Positions 1 to 5,989 of a DNA stretch of 11,401 nucleotides are shown one piece after another (the first letter of the stretch is position 1; each line of letters opens with the position of its first letter). Below the pieces are notes generated by a model. It ran no database searches. It was not told where the DNA came from and saw nothing but the letters and a program-made list of their open reading frames with translations. Origin of the DNA: an uncultured Campylobacter sp. Lineage in GTDB: Bacteria; Campylobacterota; Campylobacteria; Campylobacterales; Campylobacteraceae. The position numbers and the translations under genes were made by a program. The DNA is taken from positions 1 to 11,401 of the forward strand of contig NZ_CALHIK010000105.1 in assembly GCF_938030785.1 (NCBI RefSeq), in the 5' to 3' direction.

Positions 1-731
1 TAATCGTCAAATTCGTCATTTTGTTTTTCATCAAAGCCCGCAGCTTAAACATCAAATTTAGCAGACTAGACGCCATCGTGTCACGCGCATACGCCAAATA
101 TGGGGTGCTGTTTAAGCTCAGCGTGCCGCTACTTGCCGCAGCATCGGTATTTGCGCTGCTTAATCTATACGATTTTGCCAAAGCCAACTACGCGCTGACG
201 GTCTTTTTGCTCGCTTTGGGCGCGCCTCTTCTTACGTATAGCTTTTTCAAGGCGATAAAATCGGCGATGACCTTCGCGCTATTTGTGATCCCCTTTGCGG
301 CGGTATTTGCGATCATCGCGGTGACGGGCGCGGAGAAGCTTGATAACTCGCTAAATTTTAACATCGTCTTTCCGCTGTTTTTCACCCTCGTGTGGTTTGC
401 GATGTCGGTGATCGCCGATGAGGACGTGGCGCAGATCATGAATAAGATCGTATCGAAGCTCTCAACGCTTTTCGTGACGATTTTCATCCTTTACAACTAC
501 GAAGTATTGCACGGGATTTTAACTGCGGACGCGGGAGGGTATCATGCGAGCGGCGATGATCTGACCGCGCTTGATCTCGTGTTTATAACGATTAGATTTT
601 TTACGCTGCCTTCGATTTTTACGTTGATGATTTTTGAGATCAAAGATTATCTTTTTACGAGATACAGCGCGTTCGTGCAGTCGCAGCAGGAGCGCATGCG
701 GGATTTAAAAAATTCCAAGGGCTTGGAGTAA
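1..731 (+). CDS. Multi-span membrane protein, 5' end cut by window edge
   Basis: The frame is open from base 3 to the TAA at 729-731 and has no stop before the left edge. The TTG at 21 could serve as a start, but no ribosome-binding site precedes it, so the gene most likely begins outside the window. The visible part of about 240 residues is strongly hydrophobic. Counted from the TTG, it has about six membrane segments at roughly residues 33-53, 57-77, 80-102, 110-130, 143-158 and 185-207. It ends in a short charged cytoplasmic-type tail (QQERMRDLKNSKGLE). I recognise no catalytic or transport motif and assign no function. The next gene is on the opposite strand and convergent, so this is the last gene of its transcription unit. 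It is surely coding: long, hydrophobic with helix-length periodicity, and similar in codon use to the later transporter genes. Confidence 0.8.
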   Translation, partial: IVKFVILFFIKARSLNIKFSRLDAIVSRAYAKYGVLFKLSVPLLAAASVFALLNLYDFAKANYALTVFLLALGAPLLTYSFFKAIKSAMTFALFVIPFAAVFAIIAVTGAEKLDNSLNFNIVFPLFFTLVWFAMSVIADEDVAQIMNKIVSKLSTLFVTIFILYNYEVLHGILTADAGGYHASGDDLTALDLVFITIRFFTLPSIFTLMIFEIKDYLFTRYSAFVQSQQERMRDLKNSKGLE

Positions 732-857
732 AATTTTAAATCTTGGTTCAATCTAGTTTTGCGCGCCGTAAATGGTCGCAAATACTGAAGATTGCAACTG
801 CCGCGTATACGCTGGGCTTCGGCGCGGCGGCGAGAAAAATTAACAAAATTTAAAGCG

Positions 858-874
858 AATTTCGAGACGAAATT
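858..874. terminator. Weak hairpin between convergent genes
   Basis: AATTTCG and CGAAATT form a 7-bp stem with a 3-nt loop, followed on the + strand by TTT. It lies in the 214-bp gap between the membrane protein (+) and the first binding protein (-), where a terminator is expected. The stem is A+T-rich and the U-run is short, so this is only a candidate. Confidence 0.25.
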
Positions 875-945
875 TTAAGACCGCGTGGGTTAGAATTTAA
901 AGCCGCAAAGCTTCAAATTCCGACCCGCAATCAAAATTTAAAATT

Positions 946-1752
946 CTAAAAGAAGCTGTATATGTCGTCTAAAAGGAAGTATTTTTTATCGACGGTGCCT
1001 CTATAAAACGGCTTGAAAGTGTCGTTGTACGCCCTTTTGAAAAAGCCCTCTTTGCTTAACTCGATTAGCGCTTGATTGACCGCTTCGACGAGTTCCGAAT
1101 TTCCTTTTTGCATCGCGATGCCTAAAAATACGTTCTCGCCGAGACTTTTGATATTGACCTCAACGCTCGAATCCGCTACCGGATAGACCATTACGAATAG
1201 ATTATCGTCGCACGCGCCGTCGATCTCGCTGCTTTTTAGCCGCTTGTAGCAATCGGAGGAGTTTTTGCAATACGCTAGATTGTATCCGCCGTCTTTTAGC
1301 ATATACGCTTCGCCCGTAGAGCCGCGGATGACGCCTACTTTCTTGCCTTGCAGATCGCCTATTTTTTTGATGTTATCGCTTTTTCTGGTTAAAACTCCGG
1401 AATTTACCGAAAGATAGGGCATCGAAAAATCATAAATCTTCTTTCTCTCCTCGGTTATGCTCGCAGCCGCGATAACCATATCCGCCTGATTATTTTGAAT
1501 AGACGAAAAGCGTGCCTGCGCCGACACCGGAATAAGCTCTATTCTGCCGCCCGCTGCGCCTAAAATTTTACCGCCGAGCGCGTTGGCAAGCTCAACGTCA
1601 AAGCCCTCAAAGTCGCCGTCCGTAACCTTGCTAAAGGGCGGTTCGTTTTCATAAACGGCAATTCTAACCACCCTGTTCTGCCTTATCTCGCTTAACGAAT
1701 TCGCAAAGGCAAAGACGCAAGATAAAAGCATGAAAAATAGCGTTTTTTTCAT
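946..1752 (-). CDS. Periplasmic amino-acid-type solute-binding protein (copy 1)
   Basis: This 268-residue protein belongs to the bacterial extracellular solute-binding family 3 (HisJ/PEB1-like), which captures polar amino acids in the periplasm for an ABC importer. It has a Sec signal peptide (MKK start, hydrophobic residues 4-16, cleavage after AFA17). Cys11 is not in a good lipobox and is absent from the paralogues, so a lipoprotein is unlikely. The family signature ITEERKKIYDFSMPY is at 99-113. Arg103 aligns with HisJ Arg77, the ligand-carboxylate contact, and Asp183 aligns with HisJ Asp161, the amine contact. STGEAY is at 145-150. Cys162 and Cys168 may form a disulfide. The C-terminus ends in KKYFLLDDIYSFF. 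The start is supported by AGAGGAG 6 nt upstream. It is about 72% identical (hand count, no gaps) to copy 2 immediately upstream. No permease or ATPase gene lies nearby, so the ligand is unknown. Confidence 0.9.
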   Translation of the reverse strand: MKKTLFFMLLSCVFAFANSLSEIRQNRVVRIAVYENEPPFSKVTDGDFEGFDVELANALGGKILGAAGGRIELIPVSAQARFSSIQNNQADMVIAAASITEERKKIYDFSMPYLSVNSGVLTRKSDNIKKIGDLQGKKVGVIRGSTGEAYMLKDGGYNLAYCKNSSDCYKRLKSSEIDGACDDNLFVMVYPVADSSVEVNIKSLGENVFLGIAMQKGNSELVEAVNQALIELSKEGFFKRAYNDTFKPFYRGTVDKKYFLLDDIYSFF

Positions 1753-1778
1753 TTTAAACTCCTCTAAAAAAACGCGCT

Positions 1779-1784
1779 ATTTTA
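1779..1784 (-). promoter_or_regulatory. Likely -10 box for binding-protein copy 1
   Basis: On the minus strand TAAAAT sits 26 bases upstream of the start codon in the context GGGATAAAATAGCGC, with T/A-rich DNA further upstream and no clear -35. This fits the known Campylobacter sigma-70 promoter style. It suggests copy 1 can be transcribed separately from copy 2. Confidence 0.5.
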
Positions 1785-1815
1785 TCCCAAAATTTCTTAA
1801 AAAACATTTGATTTA

Positions 1816-1848
1816 AAGCGCGCTTAGCGGAATTTGCTAAGCGCGTTT
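1816..1848 (-). terminator. Hairpin terminator after binding-protein copy 2
   Basis: AAGCGCGCTTAGC (1816-1828) pairs with GCTAAGCGCGTTT (1836-1848) to form a 13-bp stem with one G-U pair and a 7-nt loop. On the minus strand it lies 48 bases past the stop codon of copy 2 and runs into a short T stretch. It is the strongest terminator candidate in the window. A smaller hairpin, GCTAA/TTAGC at 1874-1886, lies between it and the stop. Confidence 0.6.
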
Positions 1849-1895
1849 GAGGTTGTGTGTAAATTTAACGCAGGCTAATTCTTAGCAGAAATTTA

Positions 1896-2702
1896 CTAGA
1901 AAAAGCTGTAAAGATCGTCGAGTAGGAAGTATTTTTTATCGACAGTGCCTTTATAGAAAGACTCGAAAGTGCCCTCATAGGCCTTTTTGAAAAAACCCTC
2001 TTTGCTAAGCGCGATTAGACCTTTATTCACCGCCTCAAGAAGCTCTGCATTGCCCTTTTGCACCGCGACGCCCAAAAATACGTTCTCGCCTAAATTTTTG
2101 ATATTGACTTCGACCGCCGAATCCACGATAGGATAAACCATAACGAAAAGGTTGTTATTGCAGTATCCGTCGATCTCGCCGCTTTTTAATCTCCTGTAGC
2201 AATCGACCGAATCGTTGCAGTAAGAAACATTATAACCGCCGTCTTTTTTGATATACGCCTCGCCGGTAGTTTTGCGGATGACGCCGATCTTTTTACCCAT
2301 CAGATCGCCCACTTTGTGGATATTCGACTCTTTCTTCGTTAAAATGCCTAAATTCACCGTAAAATACGGCATCGAAAAATCGACGCTGCCTTTACGCTCT
2401 TCGGTGATACTTGCAGCCGCGATTATCATATCGGCTTGGTTATTTTGAAGCATCGGAAAGCGCACTTCGTTCGTTACCGGGATAAGTTCGATGCGGCCGC
2501 CGGCGGAACCGAAAATTTTACCCGCCAAAGCGTTAGCAAGCTCGACTTCAAAACCTTCAAAGCCCTTTTCGGCGGACTTGCTAAAAGGCGGCTCATTTTC
2601 ATAGACGCCCACTCTGATAACCTTGCTTTGCTTGATTTCGCTTAAAGAATTCGCAAATGCAAAAATAACCGACAATAGAATCAAAAGCAATGACTTTTTC
2701 AT
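1896..2702 (-). CDS. Periplasmic amino-acid-type solute-binding protein (copy 2)
   Basis: This is a 268-residue paralogue of copies 1 and 3, in the same HisJ/PEB1-like family 3. Its signal peptide cleaves after AFA17 and there is no cysteine near the cleavage site, so it is a soluble periplasmic protein. ITEERKGSVDFSMPY is at 99-113 (Arg103 as carboxylate contact), TTGEAY at 145-150, Cys162/Cys168 are conserved, and the tail is KKYFLLDDLYSFF. The notable change is residue 183: Asn (codon AAC) where copies 1 and 3 have the Asp that binds the ligand's amine in HisJ. The ligand may therefore differ. GGAGGAAAG directly upstream of ATG supports the start. A -10 box and a downstream hairpin suggest a one-gene transcript, though read-through from copy 3 is possible. 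Confidence 0.9.
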   Translation of the reverse strand: MKKSLLLILLSVIFAFANSLSEIKQSKVIRVGVYENEPPFSKSAEKGFEGFEVELANALAGKIFGSAGGRIELIPVTNEVRFPMLQNNQADMIIAAASITEERKGSVDFSMPYFTVNLGILTKKESNIHKVGDLMGKKIGVIRKTTGEAYIKKDGGYNVSYCNDSVDCYRRLKSGEIDGYCNNNLFVMVYPIVDSAVEVNIKNLGENVFLGVAVQKGNAELLEAVNKGLIALSKEGFFKKAYEGTFESFYKGTVDKKYFLLDDLYSFF

Positions 2703-2733
2703 TTCTTTCCTCCAAAAAATTTATGGATATTGT

Positions 2734-2739
2734 AATATA
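2734..2739 (-). promoter_or_regulatory. Likely -10 box for binding-protein copy 2
   Basis: On the minus strand TATATT lies about 31 bases upstream of the start codon. It follows a long A+T-rich stretch with phased T-runs (to about 2790) and has no -35 box, as is usual for Campylobacter sigma-70 promoters. It leaves a leader of roughly 24 nt containing the GGAGG ribosome-binding site. Confidence 0.5.
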
Positions 2740-2912
2740 AATTTTCTTAAAATCAAATTTTTATAAAACATAAATTTAACCTAAATATAAGCCTTGCGGA
2801 TAAAATTTAGCGATCAAAAATTATTGCAGGTAATGATGGGGGTTTTTAAATCCGCTGTCGAATTCGTCCAAACGCAAGCGTCGTTTAAATTTAAATTTGA
2901 AAGATTTGGGCT

Positions 2913-2948
2913 AAATTTACGGCTTGTCGCAAAACAAGCCGTAAATTT
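2913..2948 (-). terminator. Perfect 15-bp-stem hairpin downstream of binding-protein copy 3
   Basis: AAATTTACGGCTTGT (2913-2927) and its exact reverse complement (2934-2948) flank the 6-nt loop CGCAAA. On the minus strand it lies about 130 bases past the end of copy 3 and before the copy 2 promoter, the position of a terminator. It lacks a clean U-run on either strand, so it could instead be an RNA-stabilising or regulatory hairpin. Confidence 0.45.
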
Positions 2949-2970
2949 GCAAAATTTTATCGACCAATCG

Positions 2971-2986
2971 CGAGTAAATTTACTCG
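2971..2986. repeat. 16-bp perfect palindrome
   Basis: CGAGTAAATTTACTCG is its own reverse complement. It lies between the 15-bp-stem hairpin and the 20-bp tandem repeat, about 90 bases downstream of copy 3 on the minus strand. It could be a dimeric-regulator site or part of a transcript 3' structure; I see no direct evidence for either. Confidence 0.4.
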
Positions 2987-3010
2987 GTCTAAATTTTACC
3001 CGCAGCGGCG

Positions 3011-3070
3011 ACTTAATAGAGATTCCGCGCTATTAATAGAGATTCCGCGCGATCAATAGGGCTTCCACGC
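3011..3070. repeat. Three tandem 20-bp repeats
   Basis: The units are 3011-3030, 3031-3050 and 3051-3070. Units 1 and 2 share TTAATAGAGATTCCGCGC exactly (18 of 20 bases). Unit 3 (CAATAGGGCTTCCACGC) is degenerate. The array ends 5 bases before the stop codon of copy 3, so it lies in that gene's 3' untranslated region. It is too short and gap-free to be a CRISPR. Confidence 0.75.
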
Positions 3071-3075
3071 GAGCG

Positions 3076-3882
3076 CTAAAACAAGCTGTAAAGATCGTCC
3101 AGCAAGAAATATTTTTTCTCCGCCGTGCCCTTGTAATACGGCTCGATAGTTTCGTTGTAGGTCTTTTTCATAAAGCCCTCTTTGCTTAGCTTGATAAGCT
3201 CGCCGTTTAAGAAGTCCAGTAGCTCTTTGTTGCCCTTCTGCACGGCAACGCCCAAAAACTCCGAAGGGCCTAAATTCTTGATATTTACCTCAGTATCGCT
3301 ATCGATGACGGCATAAGCCAAAACTAACAGGTTGTCGGTCGCGTAGCCGATGCCCTTATTTTCTTTTAACATCTTGTAGCATTCATTTGCAGTAGCGCAG
3401 TTTATGACGTCAAAGCCCTCTTTTCTAAAATACGCCTCGCCAGTGGTGCCGCTTTCGGCTATGATCGGCTTGCCGTGTAGATCGGATACGGTTTTGATCC
3501 TATCGCCTGTGCGGGTTAGTACGCCTATATTTACCGCAAAATATGGGGTCGTAAAGTCGACCACCTGCTTACGCTCGTTGGTGATAGTAAAGGTCGCGAG
3601 CACCATATCTACTTTGTTTTCTTCAAGCACTCTTAAACGCTCGCTGGCTTTTACCGGTACGAACTCGACTTTGCCCGATTTTGTGCCGAATATATCCTTC
3701 GACAGCGCCTCTGCCAAAGTAACCTCAAATCCTTCAAATTTGCCGTCTTCAAATTTACTAAAAGGCGGCTGCGCCTCGAAAACGCCCACTCTAATCGCAC
3801 CCGATTGCCTGATCTCCGATAAGGTATTTGCCACTACACTGCTTGTAAATAGCAAAAAAATCCCTAAAATTATCCTCTTCAT
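3076..3882 (-). CDS. Periplasmic amino-acid-type solute-binding protein (copy 3)
   Basis: This 268-residue member of the HisJ/PEB1-like family 3 is roughly half identical to copies 1 and 2. The frame is open to 3939, but the start at 3882 is right: AGGAGC lies just upstream, MKRIILGIFLLF begins a signal peptide (cleavage after VVA18), and the length then equals the other copies. It has TITNERKQVVDFTTPYF at about 99-115 with Arg104 as the carboxylate contact. SGTTGEAY is near 144-151 and the amine-contact Asp183 is intact. Cys162/Cys168 are conserved, while the third cysteine of copies 1 and 2 (residue 181) is Ala. The tail is KKYFLLDDLYSLF. This stretch resembles C. jejuni PEB1 (ATFTITPERK) more than the others do. 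It is the first gene of the tandem set; I see no clear -10 box upstream. Confidence 0.9.
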   Translation of the reverse strand: MKRIILGIFLLFTSSVVANTLSEIRQSGAIRVGVFEAQPPFSKFEDGKFEGFEVTLAEALSKDIFGTKSGKVEFVPVKASERLRVLEENKVDMVLATFTITNERKQVVDFTTPYFAVNIGVLTRTGDRIKTVSDLHGKPIIAESGTTGEAYFRKEGFDVINCATANECYKMLKENKGIGYATDNLLVLAYAVIDSDTEVNIKNLGPSEFLGVAVQKGNKELLDFLNGELIKLSKEGFMKKTYNETIEPYYKGTAEKKYFLLDDLYSLF

Positions 3883-4057
3883 GATTGCTCCTAAAATTTT
3901 AATCCAAGCCGTTACCGCGCGCTCGCACGGTTTAGGCACTTAAACCAAGCCGCTTTGTCTAAATTTATCTCTAAATACCGCTCCTTGTGATAGTTCTTAA
4001 ATCCTAGCCGTTTTAGAATTTACGCCACATTTTACGCAAATTTCATTTAAAATACAT

Positions 4058-4753
4058 TTAATCTGCGCCGTGATTTAGATCCCAATCGATCTCTCCCAGA
4101 CCGTGCGCGCGCAGATATTCGTTGCATCTGCTAAAATGCTTGCAGTCAAAAAACGCTCCCCCCGCAAGTGGGCTAGGATGCGCGGCAGTTAAAATGAGAT
4201 GTCTCTGCGCATCGATCAGCGCAGATTTTGCTTTGGCGAAATTTCCCCACAGCATAAAGACTAAATTTTGCCGTCTCGCGCTTAAAATTTTAATCACGGC
4301 GTCGGTAAAAATTTGCCAGCCAAAGCCGCTGTGCGAGTTCGCGCGGTTCGCACCCACGCTAAGGCTCGCATTAAGTAGCAGCACGCCCTGCTTCGCCCAG
4401 TAGCTCAGATCGCCGCTAGCAGGCTCGCTGATACCCAGATCGCTCTTAATCTCTTTGTAGATGTTTACGAGGCTGGGCGGAATTCGCACGCCGTGCGGCA
4501 CCGAAAAGCTAAGCCCCATCGCCTGATGCGCGCCGTGGTAGGGATCCTGCCCCAAAATCACCGCGCGCACCCGCTCAAACGGAGTGAGATTAAAGGCGTT
4601 AAAGATCAAATTTCCCGGCGGATAGACGATCTCGCGCGCCTTTGCGGCGAGTAGGTTTTCTTTGATCTTCGCAAAATACTCGCTTAAAAATTCCTCCCTA
4701 AGCGCCTCTTTCCAGCCGCTCTCGATCCTCACGTCGTCTAAATTTATCTGCAT
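4058..4753 (-). CDS. ung: Uracil-DNA glycosylase, family 1
   Basis: The enzyme removes uracil from DNA by cutting the N-glycosidic bond, the first step of base-excision repair of deaminated cytosine or misincorporated dUMP. The 231-residue length is normal for the family. Motifs are complete: GQDPYHG at 68-74 (Asp70 activates water, Tyr72 blocks thymine), Phe82 in LSFSV stacks on uracil, Asn128 in LLLNASLSV reads the base, and HPSPL at 192-196 supplies His192 and the intercalating Leu196. The start has AAGGG 5 bases upstream. No signal peptide or membrane segment is present, so it is cytosolic. It stands alone, with 175 bp to the binding protein downstream and a start-less small ORF upstream. 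Confidence 0.97.
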   Translation of the reverse strand: MQINLDDVRIESGWKEALREEFLSEYFAKIKENLLAAKAREIVYPPGNLIFNAFNLTPFERVRAVILGQDPYHGAHQAMGLSFSVPHGVRIPPSLVNIYKEIKSDLGISEPASGDLSYWAKQGVLLLNASLSVGANRANSHSGFGWQIFTDAVIKILSARRQNLVFMLWGNFAKAKSALIDAQRHLILTAAHPSPLAGGAFFDCKHFSRCNEYLRAHGLGEIDWDLNHGAD

Positions 4754-4788
4754 GCCAGCCCTTTAAGCTTTAATGAATTAACGTCCTA

Positions 4789-4794
4789 ATTTTA
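4789..4794 (-). promoter_or_regulatory. Likely -10 box for ung
   Basis: On the minus strand TAAAAT in the context TTGTAAAATTAGG lies about 35 bases upstream of the ung start. A+T-rich DNA precedes it and there is no -35. It is consistent with independent transcription of ung. Confidence 0.4.
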
Positions 4795-4899
4795 CAATAA
4801 ATTTTAAAAATAGTACCGCTCGTGCGCGCCGCTGCAATCAAAGGCGGATCGCACGCGCTCTCTCGCCGCCAACCGATCCCGCCGATTTTATAGGCGCCG

Positions 4900-5154
4900 C
4901 TACACGATCACGATCAAAAGCGCCATAAACAGCAGCAGGGCGATCGTTTTTCTATTATCGTTAAGCAGGGTCTGCGGATAAAAAGCAAACAAAATCGCGT
5001 AGGCAAAAAGCGCGATTGCAAACTCCCACGGGTTATTATCTCTGAATTTTAACCTATAAATGATCGCCGCTACGAAAGATATATGCGAAAGCAGCGATAA
5101 AATTTGAGCCGGCTTTATGCTGTCTTTGTGATCTCCTATTTTATGTAAAACCCA
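4900..5154 (-). CDS. Small hydrophobic membrane protein ORF lacking a standard start codon (possibly broken)
   Basis: Eighty-four sense codons are open between TAA (5155-5157) and the TAG at 4900-4902. The translation looks like a real small membrane protein: a charged start (HKIGDHKDSIKPAQ), then hydrophobic segments at about 17-33, 43-60 and 69-84, with RLKFRDNNPW and NDNRKT as loops. No ATG, GTG or TTG is in a useful position. Three readings are possible. (a) It starts at ATA (5116-5118), giving 72 residues beginning IKPAQILSLL. (b) A one-base insertion in GGGTTTT has put the ATG at 5153-5155 out of frame; removing one base gives ATG followed by LHKIGDHKDS. (c) The same frame continues upstream to 5259 and TAA is a nonsense change. 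TATAAT at 5154-5159 could also be a -10 box, with AGGAG downstream. Function unknown. Confidence 0.45.
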   Translation of the reverse strand, partial: WVLHKIGDHKDSIKPAQILSLLSHISFVAAIIYRLKFRDNNPWEFAIALFAYAILFAFYPQTLLNDNRKTIALLLFMALLIVIV

Positions 5155-5298
5155 TTATATCGTTATTTTATCTACTTCGATAAACGTCCGTAAGACTAAA
5201 GTCCAATCTTTCAAATCTTTAAATTTTATCCTAAAGGCTTTTAAATTTAGTTCGCAACGTTATATTAAATCGGTCGTAAGTAAATTTAGCGCACACTA

Positions 5299-5910
5299 TT
5301 AATACCCCATTTTATTTATTTGAATTATATTAAGTTCCGGATAAAAAATAACCTCGTGATCATAATCGCTCGGTTGTCCCGATTCGTGCTCTTTTTTGTG
5401 CCATATTCGCCTTTTATCGTTCACTATTGCCGTTATATTTAAATTTTTGATTGAACCATATATCAAATACTCCCGACTGCCGGCATAATAATAAGACGGC
5501 ATCGCCCACGATAGCTTAAATTCATGCAAATTTGTAGTTTCAGCTATACAGTCGGACTCGGAAACAAACTCGTAGCCCTCTTGCAACATTTTTTGTTGCG
5601 TCAAAGTAAAGGGCTTATCCGCCTTTATAAAATGCGCGTAACAGATACAAGTCTGTATTTTTTCACTACACGATAAAGGAGGACTTTTTTTGCGATAAAT
5701 GAGCAAAGTTTCTCCCTTCGTATTTATTAAGGCTTCAAATTTAGCCAAATTTTTATTTTCTATATATGAAAAATCCGTATTAAGGGGTGAAAATAGAAAA
5801 GCTATAAATAAAACAAACAATATCAATGCCGCAAACGGTAATATCAATGCTGCGAGTATGACGATCTTGATGACTTTCCACAATGTTTTTAATATCTTTA
5901 CTGCTTGCAT
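5299..5910 (-). CDS. Unknown membrane-anchored protein
   Basis: This is a 203-residue protein with a basic N-terminus (MQAVKILKTLWKVIK) followed by one long hydrophobic stretch at about 16-42, an uncleaved anchor. The remaining ~160 residues are predicted to be extracytoplasmic and are rich in Tyr, Lys and Glu. They contain four cysteines: the cluster CSEKIQTCIC and a lone one in SDCIAE. The start is supported by AGGAGG 9 bases upstream. I recognise no domain. By sampled lines the DNA is about 23-43% G+C, clearly lower than the flanking genes, which could reflect foreign origin. It lies 79 bp downstream of the DJ-1-family gene on the same strand but has its own strong ribosome-binding site. 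Coding status is well supported; function is unknown. Confidence 0.75.
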   Translation of the reverse strand: MQAVKILKTLWKVIKIVILAALILPFAALILFVLFIAFLFSPLNTDFSYIENKNLAKFEALINTKGETLLIYRKKSPPLSCSEKIQTCICYAHFIKADKPFTLTQQKMLQEGYEFVSESDCIAETTNLHEFKLSWAMPSYYYAGSREYLIYGSIKNLNITAIVNDKRRIWHKKEHESGQPSDYDHEVIFYPELNIIQINKMGY

Positions 5911-5989
5911 TAAGATTTACCTCCTCTCTATTTTAAAATTTACTGCGGTATTTATAAACCGCGCCACCGATCTTAGCGGCTTTAAAATT

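Larger units (their letters stand above)
2703..3075. other. 373-bp gene-free gap between binding-protein copies 2 and 3
   Basis: From the copy 2 side this gap holds the copy 2 ribosome-binding site and -10 box, then an A+T-rich stretch, the 15-bp-stem hairpin (2913-2948), the 16-bp palindrome (2971-2986) and the 20-bp tandem repeat (3011-3070). An 80-codon open frame on the + strand (2794-3036) crosses the hairpin and part of the repeat. It has no plausible protein features, and I treat it as chance. Confidence 0.6.

Noticed and set aside
946..1752. Binding-protein copy 1 as a lipoprotein (Cys11)
   Set aside because: LLSC is a poor lipobox, the paralogues lack the cysteine, and all copies share a good signal peptidase I site.
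2794..3036. 80-codon + strand frame in the spacer between binding-protein copies 2 and 3
   Set aside because: It crosses a perfect hairpin, a palindrome and part of a tandem repeat. No ribosome-binding site and no protein-like pattern are seen.
3011..3070. Possible CRISPR array
   Set aside because: The units are directly adjacent without spacers, only three exist, and no cas genes are nearby.
3883..3939. Upstream extension of binding-protein copy 3 (start at 3939)
   Set aside because: It would put 19 residues before a clean signal peptide and lacks a ribosome-binding site. The ATG at 3882 has AGGAGC upstream and gives the same 268-residue length as the paralogues.
3404..3943. 179-codon + strand frame antisense to binding-protein copy 3
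   Set aside because: It is the complement of a well-supported family 3 binding-protein gene and its translation is low-complexity Ser/Thr-rich.
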